Positions 35,726 to 43,407 of a DNA stretch of 63,919 bases are shown here, piece by piece; position 1 is the first letter of the stretch; the number at the start of each line of letters is the position of its first letter. This DNA is from an uncultured Prevotella sp. (GTDB lineage Bacteria; Bacteroidota; Bacteroidia; Bacteroidales; Bacteroidaceae). The position numbers were made by a program, and so were the translations under genes. The stretch spans positions 1 to 63,919 of the forward strand of contig UQHJ01000006.1 of NCBI GenBank assembly GCA_900540885.1, given 5' to 3'. The notes under the pieces were generated by a model, which was not told where the DNA came from, ran no database searches, and saw only the letters and a program-made list of their open reading frames with translations.

Positions 35726-37341
35726 AATAGCGGTGCCACGCTACAAGCATTCGGTGCTCGAATACGCATGGCCTTCGACAGAGTCGGAGCCACATAATCA
35801 ATCGTGACGGGCTGGCTAATCGTTTCGGCCTTAAAACCCTCACCTAAGAATATGATTGGGAATGGAATATACGATTCACGCACCAACTGATTTTCGCGTG
35901 TGGTATTATTCACATAGTGCCACCCTGGTGCCACCTCTATCATGATGTCGCCCGAGTAACGTGAATTGTATGCCCCACGCATGCGGCTGATACCAGGTGT
36001 CCATGCGCCTTGCAAGAGACGTGAGGAGGTGTAGACATCTTTTACGCCTGAGAGTTGCAATAAGAAGTCTTGTGCCCGCTCTAACATTTCGGCCAAGTTG
36101 ATTTGCTTCTGTTCTATCAACTTGTGATTTAGATAGAGCTGCGTACCAAAACAGGCATCAACGTATTTACCTTGACCATAAACGGCCACGAAGTACATAT
36201 TCAACAATCCTGCGGCACGCTCCACATCGAACGTCCCCGTTGGAATGCGATATTTGGTTAGGTCGTTATTCTCTTCGTCAGCATAGCCTGTCGAAGTGAA
36301 TACAAACAAGGCCTTACCCTTCCCTACTTTGTGTTCGACGGACTTAATGAGTTGCGCTAAAGCTTGATCGAGCCGCACGTAGGTGTCTTGCAACTCCATA
36401 GGGCTTTCACTCACCGTGCGGTGGTCGATATTACCTGCATAAAAGGTCAGTGCCAAGTAGTCAGTCACATCGTCAGTGCCCAACATAGTGCCTTCCACAC
36501 ATTGTGTGGCTGCTCGCGCAATCTCAGTATTGACCAAGCCACTGGTCTTGAACGAAGCGAAACGGCCATTGCCCACAAACTTATGTGCAAAGGGTTTCTT
36601 CATACCTCCTGAGAGGAAGTAAGAGAAGTTGCCCACCAAGTCGTTTGAAGGCTTCCACGTAAGCGACTTCAATCGTTCGTTCAGTCCGCCGCTGCTATTA
36701 AGTACGGCCGCCCAAGTTGGTAACGACTTGCCATAATAAGAGGTTGTACACCACTGTCCTGTGCGGTCGTCAATCCATACGGCACCATCAGCAGCATGAC
36801 CTGCACTCAATACGGCCGCATCGCGATAAGGAGCGATTGCATACACGAGCGCCTTACCTTCGGTGGCCACCTTTAACTCGTCCCCAATCGTCGATACGCC
36901 TAAGAAGGTGGGAGCCGAAGCATCAGCGGTTTGTATGCCTGCATACTGTGCATTGTCTACACAAAATACGGGACGCAACGTTTCGCGATCTAACCACTTC
37001 ATGCCTACAATGCCATGATTGTAAGGAGTGGTGCCTGTAGCAAGTGTTGCTGCTGCCGAGGCTCGATCGGGACGATACTGCGGATACTCTGCCTGGGAAT
37101 ATACACGCCCCTCTCCAAGCAAACGCACAAAGCCTTCCTGCCCATAAAGGGGCATGAAGGCATTCAGATAGTCAGTGCGTAACTGATCTACCAATATGTT
37201 TACCACAACACGGGGCACCCCCGTACCTGCAGCCTTTACTTCGGAAGCCGACAACACGGTCATTGCGGTAAGCAACGACACAAGCAGTGGCAACCGCATT
37301 ACTGCAGCACGCTGTGAGTGTAGGTTGTGATGATTAATCAT
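35722..37341 (-). CDS. PafA-like alkaline-phosphatase-fold protein, active site degenerate
   Basis: 539 residues (or 525 from the ATG at 37299), with a signal peptide (LPLLVSLLTAMTVLSA). The fold is that of type I phosphodiesterase/PafA alkaline phosphatases: VVVNILVDQLRTDYLNAFMP, ATLATGTTPYNHGIVG, LSAGHAADGAVWIDD and the C-terminal PFPIIFLGEGF. Only the first aspartate (VDQLRTDY) is kept. The nucleophile threonine of PafA aligns with the arginine of YRPDRAS, the GIVGN asparagine is Met, and the metal-binding ADHG near the C-terminus is TSTGY. It is therefore probably not a phosphatase; a structural or binding role in the periplasm is more likely. Same strand as the DUF4105 gene upstream. Confidence 0.78.
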   Translation of the reverse strand: MINHHNLHSQRAAVMRLPLLVSLLTAMTVLSASEVKAAGTGVPRVVVNILVDQLRTDYLNAFMPLYGQEGFVRLLGEGRVYSQAEYPQYRPDRASAAATLATGTTPYNHGIVGMKWLDRETLRPVFCVDNAQYAGIQTADASAPTFLGVSTIGDELKVATEGKALVYAIAPYRDAAVLSAGHAADGAVWIDDRTGQWCTTSYYGKSLPTWAAVLNSSGGLNERLKSLTWKPSNDLVGNFSYFLSGGMKKPFAHKFVGNGRFASFKTSGLVNTEIARAATQCVEGTMLGTDDVTDYLALTFYAGNIDHRTVSESPMELQDTYVRLDQALAQLIKSVEHKVGKGKALFVFTSTGYADEENNDLTKYRIPTGTFDVERAAGLLNMYFVAVYGQGKYVDACFGTQLYLNHKLIEQKQINLAEMLERAQDFLLQLSGVKDVYTSSRLLQGAWTPGISRMRGAYNSRYSGDIMIEVAPGWHYVNNTTRENQLVRESYIPFPIIFLGEGFKAETISQPVTIDYVAPTLSKAMRIRAPNACSVAPLL

Positions 37342-37352
37342 TTATGGGATAT

Positions 37353-37430
37353 TCTAATAATTCGGTTTCCTGTTTGGAGGTTATGAGGTTATAAAATAAA
37401 CTTATTAAACTCATAAACTCACTAAACTTA
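37353..37430. repeat. Family D repeat, copy 4 (divergent)
   Basis: TTCGGTTTCCTGTTTGGAGG followed by TTATGAGGTTATAAA and ACTCATAAACTCACTAAAC matches the outer parts of copies at 9011, 41658 and 41992 but lacks the central CACGTTGAT block. Confidence 0.6.
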
Positions 37431-38645
37431 TTAATCTTTTCTTATTTCGGGCCTAAAGTGTTCTATCACGCGAACTAATAATGTCACCGCGATTAAATAC
37501 ACTTCAGTAGGATATTGTTGTACGCCCAACACTGCTGAGATAATAAATAATACGACAAGCGCACCTTGCACGTACATTACCCAACTACGCTTACCCACTG
37601 CTGCAGCCTTCATAAACCAAGGGAAGAGCACCAAGGGCAAGGGGTTGAACAACGTTATTAGCCAATTACTACCCACTGCGGGGTGTGACGAGAAGAAGAA
37701 CAAGAAGGTGATAATACACCCTGTTAAGCCTTGTGCCACCATAAGCAACACGTCGTACTGCCAATAACGTTTCTTCTTCAACAACTCAGCCGTGCTAATA
37801 GCTATTGTCAATACAAGAATTATACCAAACACTACCGTAGGACTGATAGGAAAGCCACTTTCTTCTGTTTGCACACCAGGCTGTGCAGGTAAAAGGGTGC
37901 GAACAGGGGCTGCCAAATGGCGCACCTTACCGTCCTTATCCTTTATCATGGCATCTGTTACAAAGCGTTCGGCATATATCGGGGCGAACTGCTGCTTTGC
38001 GAGGTCAGCCTTTTCATCGGCCTCAGCTCCCAATAAGAGGTCTTGCCCAAACTCGTTCCAAGGGCTGGGGGTCGAAAACTCATGCACTATGTCGCGCAGC
38101 GTTTTGTTTTCATCAGCCTTTGGCCAAACTACCGTGCCTTCAACCGCATTTTCTATTTGGCGCAATGCACGCGTCACGCAGTTGTCATAGAAAAAGTTGT
38201 AACGATAGGTTGCATTCTCTGGCTCTAAGTTCTTACTCAATGCGTCTACCAAGCGCTTAGCCTCAGTGGACGACAAATTGAGTACTTGCTCATCTATGCC
38301 GCGTCCTTCCTTTACATAAAATTCGTAGAATATGCTATAAGGTACGACGCCCAACTCGTAGTCAGTCTCTCCCAACATGAAACGCCACACAAAGTGGGGC
38401 TGATTAAACGAGAAAGTGCCATAATTAAACACCCAATCGCTTTGGCGCGCACCAACTTCCTTTACACGTATTGCGGTGTGACCATACAATTCATATACTA
38501 ACTGCCCTGGCGTACAAGTGAGCAAGCTCACTACCACTGAATCTTTTGATTGCGCTTCAGCAGTTGCCTTATCATCACCAAGTTGTTGGGCCAACACCGT
38601 AAAAGGTATTAACATCAACACGATTATATAAAGGAGTCGTTTCAT
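37431..38645 (-). CDS. DUF4105 membrane protein (lipoprotein N-acyltransferase-like)
   Basis: 404 residues. Signal peptide MKRLLYIIVLMLIPFTVLAQ, a periplasmic domain of about 240 residues, then four to five membrane helices (from about residue 270: VVFGIILVLTIAISTAELL onward). The DUF4105 domain has the paired motifs VYELYGHTAIRV (His) and YNFFYDNCVTRAL (Cys), consistent with a papain-like/NlpC fold Cys-His pair. Recent work in Bacteroides assigned a DUF4105 protein (Lnb) to lipoprotein N-acylation; I infer the same role here but cannot verify orthology. It is followed on the same strand by the degenerate PafA-like protein and secA. Confidence 0.75.
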   Translation of the reverse strand: MKRLLYIIVLMLIPFTVLAQQLGDDKATAEAQSKDSVVVSLLTCTPGQLVYELYGHTAIRVKEVGARQSDWVFNYGTFSFNQPHFVWRFMLGETDYELGVVPYSIFYEFYVKEGRGIDEQVLNLSSTEAKRLVDALSKNLEPENATYRYNFFYDNCVTRALRQIENAVEGTVVWPKADENKTLRDIVHEFSTPSPWNEFGQDLLLGAEADEKADLAKQQFAPIYAERFVTDAMIKDKDGKVRHLAAPVRTLLPAQPGVQTEESGFPISPTVVFGIILVLTIAISTAELLKKKRYWQYDVLLMVAQGLTGCIITFLFFFSSHPAVGSNWLITLFNPLPLVLFPWFMKAAAVGKRSWVMYVQGALVVLFIISAVLGVQQYPTEVYLIAVTLLVRVIEHFRPEIRKD

Positions 38646-38702
38646 TCGTTCTAATTGCTATTCATAATCTCAACCATTTTTTTATAAATGGCCAATCCTT
38701 TG

Positions 38703-38710
38703 CAAAGGTA
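38703..38710 (-). promoter_or_regulatory. -7 box for DUF4105 gene
   Basis: Minus-strand TACCTTTG, about 58 bases before the start codon. Confidence 0.65.
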
Positions 38711-38819
38711 CGAATTTATTACATAATGAAAGATTTAACACGTATAAAAGCTACTTTAAAACTATTTTAAGACCTAATTCGAATAACAAATTACAAATTA
38801 TCGACCTTTACTATTTTTT

Positions 38820-39190
38820 TAGAATGCCCTAAATAAGTTTCTTTCGCTTACATATATTTTACCTTTGCTATTTTTATGTTTCATGTTTCACTTTTTCATC
38901 ATAACACACTGATTATCAACATATTTACGTTATGAAACATAGCACACCAATGTTTCACTTTTCGTTTCAATGTTTCATCTAAAAAAACACCGAGGGAGCG
39001 ATTCAAAAACACCGAGGGAGCGATTCAAAAACACAATGGGAGAGACAGATCGCTTCCTCAGTGTTTTATCTCTTGAAACATGAAACATAAAATGAAACAT
39101 GAAACATAAAATGAAACATCAAAGCTACATGTTTCACCTCTTATAATAATTGAAAACCAACACATTAGAGATAAAAAGTGAAACATGAAA
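38820..39190. repeat. Family B GTTTCA-rich long repeat, copy 2
   Basis: Begins AGAATGCCCTAAATAAG and GCTTACATATATTTTACC, then TATGTTTCATGTTTCAC, a GATTATCAACATATTTACG block, tandem CACCGAGGGAGCGATTCAAAA units and mirrored GAAACATAAAATGAAACATG. Each block has its counterpart in copy 1 (11785-12160) in the same order. Confidence 0.85.
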
Positions 39191-39220
39191 CATAAAATAC
39201 GAAGGTAATAATTACGTATA

Positions 39221-39563
39221 GAAATTTCGGATTTAACAAGGGCGGGCTGAAAGCCCAATGGTGCACATAGCCCAGGGCAAGCGAAGCGACACCCTGGGTA
39301 TCATGCGTTGGAGCTGTCGCGCCCTGTAAGGGCAAAAGCCTTAAGACATGGCGCAAGTATTGAACAAAATATACATACGGTGTTCCACTTTAAGACCGCT
39401 AAATCAGCTATCAAGCAAGAATAACAACATAAAGGGTTAAAGCTTTTGCCCTTACAGGGCGCGGAGACTCTACTATACGGGAACCCCAGGGTGTCGCTTC
39501 CGCTTGCCCTGGGCTATGTGCTCCATTGGGCTTTCAGCCCGCCCTTGTTAAATCCAAAACTTC
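39221..39563. repeat. Family E large inverted repeat
   Basis: Left arm GAAATTTCGGATTTAACAAG, GGCGGGCTGAAAGCCCAATG, AGCCCAGGGCAAGCG and GCGCCCTGTAAGGGCAAAAG; right arm is the complement in reverse order, ending TTGTTAAATCCAAAACTTC. The arms of about 120 bases flank a centre of about 100. Minor arm differences (for example GAAGCGACACCCTGGG against CCCAGGGTGTCGCTTCCG). Confidence 0.85.
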
Positions 39564-39608
39564 AGCAGCAAACTCTCTTTTGCTCATTTGGATTAGCGAA
39601 TAGGCTAC

Positions 39609-39653
39609 AAAAAAGGCAGCAAGTGCTACCTTAATCAAGATAACACTTGCTGC
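39609..39653 (-). terminator. Terminator after CapD-like gene
   Basis: GCAGCAAGTG pairs with CACTTGCTGC, and on the minus strand TTTTTTGTAG follows. Confidence 0.8.
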
Positions 39654-39662
39654 ATCACTAAC

Positions 39663-41594
39663 TTATTTCTTTTCGTCTAACACTTCATAGCGTGAGTGCT
39701 TACTGATATACTCTGGTACGATTTCTTTCATCTTGCGTACCGTAGCCATATCGTCGTATTGGGCGGCTATGCTACGCAACTCTTCTAAGTCGCGTTCTGC
39801 GTCAGCATATTCATAACTGCGCACCATGGCAATACGGATCTTCTTATGGAATGAAGGTAACGTGTTTTCATTCTCATTCAGTACTTCTTCATAGAGCTTT
39901 TCACCCTCTCGCAATCCAGTAAAGGTAATCTCTACATTCGAAGCACCACTGAGCAATATCATGCGGCGTGCCAAGTCGGCAATGCGTACAGGCTCGCCCA
40001 TGTCGAATACGAATATCTCACCACCCTTGCCATGCGTACCTGCTTCAAGCACTAACTTACAAGCTTCAGGAATGAGCATGAAGAAACGTATGATGTCGGG
40101 GTGTGTCACCGTTAATGGGCCTCCTGCTGCTAATTGCTTGCGGAACAAAGGAATGACTGATCCATTCGAACCTAACACATTACCAAAGCGAGTGGTAACA
40201 AATTGAGTCTCGCCCTTTATCTTGCCTTCCTTAATGGCTTTATCAAGACTTTGCACGTAAATTTCACATATACGCTTTGAACAGCCCATTACGTTGGTGG
40301 GATTAACAGCCTTATCAGTTGAGATCATGACGAACTTCTTTACGCCATACTTTACACTAAGGTCAGCTATCACCTTCGTACCCCACACATTGTTTTGTAC
40401 ACTCTCACTGGGATTGTCCTCCATCATGGGCACGTGCTTGTAAGCAGCTGCGTGGAATACATAGTCGGGACGGAACGTGCGGAAGATTTCTTCCATGCGA
40501 TCTTCCTTACAGATACTCGTAACGACGGTTTGAGCCGCAATGTTAGGATATTGATTTTTCATCATCAAGCGAATGTCGTGTTGCGGCGTTTCTGCTTGGT
40601 CGATGAGCATCATTTCGGCAGGTGAATAGATAGCTATCTGTCGTACCATTTCAGAACCAATGCTACCGGCCGAACCTGTAATAAGGACCTTGCGTCCACG
40701 CAAGAGCGCTCCTACACTATCCATATCCACTTGAATTTCATCACGTGGCAAGAGGTCTTCAATATTTACCTCGCGAATGCTTACCTTACCCTTCGGATCT
40801 TTGTTCTTTGTCCACTCTTCAAGGTTTTGAGTGACGTATATCTTTACGCCTGCATTCATCAACAAGTCTTGGAAAGCGCGATTGTTGATAAATGCCTCAT
40901 GCTTGAGCGGACTAATGAGCATGGCTGTAATGTGCTTCGCACGTATAATGGCTAAGAGGTCTTGCTTCGTAGAGTAAACATGGCGTCCCATTAGACGTTC
41001 GCCAAACCGATTGTCGCTATCGCCCACATAACCTTCAATTAAGAATTGCACGGGCTTGGTGTTGCGCGCATTATTGGTTAAGGCTATGGCTCCTTCGTGT
41101 GTGCCATACACCAAAGCGTGCTGCGCTGTACTACCTACCAAAGCATCTTCGTAAAGCAACTTGATAAGAATACGACTGGTACACATCATTGACAACGTAC
41201 CTATATATACTGCAATAGTAAGACGTCCCGTTATGGGATAGAAGAGACTCTCAAGCGAGAAAGTGCAAATAATATAATTAAAGATGAGTGCTAACACAAA
41301 CGACATAAGTTGCGCATACATCACACGCAGCAGGTCAATAAACTGCGAGTAGCGCAATATGCCTGAATAGGTGTGAAACACTCTAAAACTGATGATGTTA
41401 AACACGCCAAACATCAAGAACGTATGGCACAACGTGTACCAATGCGCCATCATCTCTGATGCGGGGTGGCGAAGCCAGAAGATGAAGAGTCCACTGAAGA
41501 AGCAGACCACTAAGTCAAATACGACAATGCACCAATAGGGCAATGCTGACTTGCCAAAATACCAATTAAAAAATCTACTCAACGACATTCTCAT
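39663..41594 (-). CDS. CapD/FlaA1-type nucleotide-sugar 4,6-dehydratase
   Basis: 643 residues. Four membrane helices in the first 150 residues (FDLVVCFFSGLFIFWL, ...YIGTLSMMCTSRI), a CoA-binding-like Rossmann region (VYGTHEGAIALT), then the catalytic short-chain dehydrogenase domain with VLITGSAGSIGSEMVRQIA, HAAAYKHVPMMEDNP, MISTDKAVNPTNVMG (the catalytic STDK variant of the family) and FVTTRFGNVLGSNGSVIPLF. Members (WbpM, PglF, CapD) make UDP-4-keto-6-deoxy sugars for capsule, O-antigen or glycoprotein glycans. No glycosyltransferases adjoin it. A second Met two codons in (41588) is an alternative start. Confidence 0.93.
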   Translation of the reverse strand: MRMSLSRFFNWYFGKSALPYWCIVVFDLVVCFFSGLFIFWLRHPASEMMAHWYTLCHTFLMFGVFNIISFRVFHTYSGILRYSQFIDLLRVMYAQLMSFVLALIFNYIICTFSLESLFYPITGRLTIAVYIGTLSMMCTSRILIKLLYEDALVGSTAQHALVYGTHEGAIALTNNARNTKPVQFLIEGYVGDSDNRFGERLMGRHVYSTKQDLLAIIRAKHITAMLISPLKHEAFINNRAFQDLLMNAGVKIYVTQNLEEWTKNKDPKGKVSIREVNIEDLLPRDEIQVDMDSVGALLRGRKVLITGSAGSIGSEMVRQIAIYSPAEMMLIDQAETPQHDIRLMMKNQYPNIAAQTVVTSICKEDRMEEIFRTFRPDYVFHAAAYKHVPMMEDNPSESVQNNVWGTKVIADLSVKYGVKKFVMISTDKAVNPTNVMGCSKRICEIYVQSLDKAIKEGKIKGETQFVTTRFGNVLGSNGSVIPLFRKQLAAGGPLTVTHPDIIRFFMLIPEACKLVLEAGTHGKGGEIFVFDMGEPVRIADLARRMILLSGASNVEITFTGLREGEKLYEEVLNENENTLPSFHKKIRIAMVRSYEYADAERDLEELRSIAAQYDDMATVRKMKEIVPEYISKHSRYEVLDEKK

Positions 41595-41657
41595 AACTTA
41601 AAGATAGGTAAGCAACTTTTTACAACGTCGCTTTTATTAGGTTTTACTAAGCGGAAA

Positions 41658-41765
41658 TCTAACATTTCGGTTTTTAGTTTAGAGTTCATGAGGTTATAAA
41701 GCTATATCACGTTGATGTTCAACTAAACTAACTTATAACTTTATGATCTCAAAACGCAAAGCTAC
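41658..41765. repeat. Family D repeat, copy 2
   Basis: TTTTTAGTTTAGAGTTCATG, AGGTTATAAAG, TCACGTTGATGTTCAACTAA and AACTTATAACTTTATGATCT; same orientation as copy 3 on the other side of the small gene. Confidence 0.8.
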
Positions 41766-41978
41766 CTATTTTAAAATTCTCATTTTACTCAATTCGCTCA
41801 AAAGTTGTACACGTTCTACTGCAAGTTTGCCTTGTTTAATTAATCGTTGGTTATACTTCCACCAATTTAGTAGGCCGCGATTTTCAACTTTTTTCTTATT
41901 CGGCAGGTGACGATAGGTCTCGACAAAAGCCTTTAGCGCATCATAGTTGGCATTCCACTTGTCCTCAGTTTTGCCCAT
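41766..41978 (-). CDS. Single helicase-associated (HA) domain miniprotein
   Basis: 70 residues that make up just one HA repeat: DKWNANYDALKAFVETYRHL, PNKKKVENRGLLNWWKYNQR and QGKLAVERVQLLSEL. HA domains usually occur in arrays behind helicases and bind nucleic acid; a lone unit is seen in Bacteroidales with unknown role. The gene is bracketed by two directly oriented family D repeats, one touching the stop codon and the other 13 bases before the start, so it may have moved as a unit or been trapped between repeats. Confidence 0.8.
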   Translation of the reverse strand: MGKTEDKWNANYDALKAFVETYRHLPNKKKVENRGLLNWWKYNQRLIKQGKLAVERVQLLSELSKMRILK

Positions 41979-41991
41979 TGTGTATTTGTTC

Positions 41992-42096
41992 TAACAATTC
42001 GCTTTTTAGTTTGAAGATCATTGGTTATAAAGTCACACCACGTTGATAATCAACTATACTAACCTTACGACCTTAAAACGCGAAACTGGTTATTCT
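41992..42096. repeat. Family D repeat, copy 3
   Basis: AACAATTCGCTTTTTAGTTT, GGTTATAAAGTCACACCACG, TTGATAATCAACTATACTAA and CCTTAAAACGCGAAACTGG align base by base with copy 2. Confidence 0.8.
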
Positions 42097-42171
42097 TAGA
42101 AATAGTCTATATATTTAGGCTACAAATATACAATATATGATATGTATAAGACAAGAGAATCATTACAAATG

Positions 42172-42549
42172 TTATTTTGCAACGTAAGCGCCGTCCTTAG
42201 CCTCAAATATTACACTTGGTTCTATCACTTCAACTGTATGCCACACGCCTTGCGGAATTTGGCAACCAAACTTGCCCTCTGCAGGACAAAGGTGTATGCG
42301 TTCAACCTCACAATAATCATTACCACGCTTTTCGTATATCACCTCATCTAATCGTCCCACTAAGCACACCACAGTCTCGGTCGTATCTGCATGTTGATGA
42401 ATGGCCACCTGAGTGCCTGGCAGCAAAGCATTCATCATGCGCTGACTCTGATCGGCCGTTGAAGTGCGAAGATCGAAATTCTGTCGCTGTCGGTCACTTT
42501 CCTTAGCACGGCCAAACAGATCTTTAATAAATTCATCATCGAAAATCAT
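42172..42549 (-). CDS. WbuC-family cupin protein
   Basis: 125 residues from the ATG at 42549 (MIFDDEFIKDLFGRAKESDR); an open frame continues to 42660 without family similarity. Cupin core: NALLPGTQVAIHQHADTTET carries the metal-binding H-x-H...E set, and IPQGVWHTVEV the second His. WbuC-like proteins occur near surface-polysaccharide genes; the CapD-like dehydratase 2 kb away on the same strand makes a link to sugar modification plausible, but the reaction is unknown. Confidence 0.85.
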   Translation of the reverse strand: MIFDDEFIKDLFGRAKESDRQRQNFDLRTSTADQSQRMMNALLPGTQVAIHQHADTTETVVCLVGRLDEVIYEKRGNDYCEVERIHLCPAEGKFGCQIPQGVWHTVEVIEPSVIFEAKDGAYVAK

Positions 42550-42894
42550 ACGCCTTAATAATGTTTTCAAAACGCAATTCATCTTGTAAAGCAATGATAA
42601 ATCGCGTTCTCTATCTACACATAATCTATGCCTCAAAAGAAAGCTATCAAGTAACTTCACAATAGCAGTGAAATACTAAATAGACTTTGTGCAAACGAGA
42701 ATGTTTCTTTTTTATAAAATATACATAGGCTTCATTGTACACCATCAGTGCTAAGTTAAATAAGCCCAATGTAAATCATGTTGTTGGTGCAAAGATACAC
42801 AAAAATTAACGAAATGAAAAAATTTTATTTCTTAAAATTTGAAATGGATAAAATTGGATAAGAATTTTGACGCTGTAATGAGTAATGAAGGTAG

Positions 42895-43335
42895 ACTGCA
42901 ATTTATCTGCCTAATTGGGGGGGGCGGGTTTGTAACCCGCGGCAGCAGCAGGTTTTGAGCATCTGTTTATGGTCGCTTAGCGCGAGAACATACATAACAT
43001 ACAATTTTACATACTTATTTTTTACATACTACTCAATTTGTACCAAGGCACAAATTGATACATACAGGCTACGCCCTTGCGCTTCAGCGCACTAATGGCT
43101 TGCATAAACGATTGATAATTAAAAGCATTCTCAATAATATATCACATTGTCGCTGAAGCGCAAGGGCGTAGCCAGTATGTTTCAATTTGTGCCTTGGTAC
43201 AAATTGAGTAGTATGTAAAAAAAAGTATGTAAAATTGTATGTTATGTATGTTCTCGCGCTAAGCGACCATAAGCAACCTGCTGCTGCCGCGGGTTAAAAA
43301 CCCGCCCCCCCAATTAGGCAGACAAATTGCAGTTT
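42895..43335. repeat. Family A palindrome, long nested form (441 bp)
   Basis: Concentric mirrored layers: ACTGCAATTTATCTGCC; GGGGGGGCGGGTTTGTAACC with GCGGCAGCAGCAGG; GGTCGCTTAGCGCGAGAACA; TACATAACATACAATTTTAC; CTCAATTTGTACCAAGGCAC; GGCTACGCCCTTGCGCTTCA. Each recurs as its complement in reverse order to GACAAATTGCAGTTT at 43321-43335. The loop is about 75 bases. The outer half matches window positions 1-118 and 11594-11766. Confidence 0.92.
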
Positions 43336-43372
43336 ATATACAGTTTATTCATTATAGAGGTAAATAAATGCT

Positions 43373-43380
43373 TACATTTG
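43373..43380 (+). promoter_or_regulatory. -7 box for DPP IV gene
   Basis: TACATTTG followed by C, 28 bases before the ATG at 43408. It lies 38 bases after the family A palindrome and makes the upstream in-frame start at 43327 untenable. Confidence 0.7.
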
Positions 43381-43407
43381 CATTTCGAACATAAACCACA
43401 ACACGAT

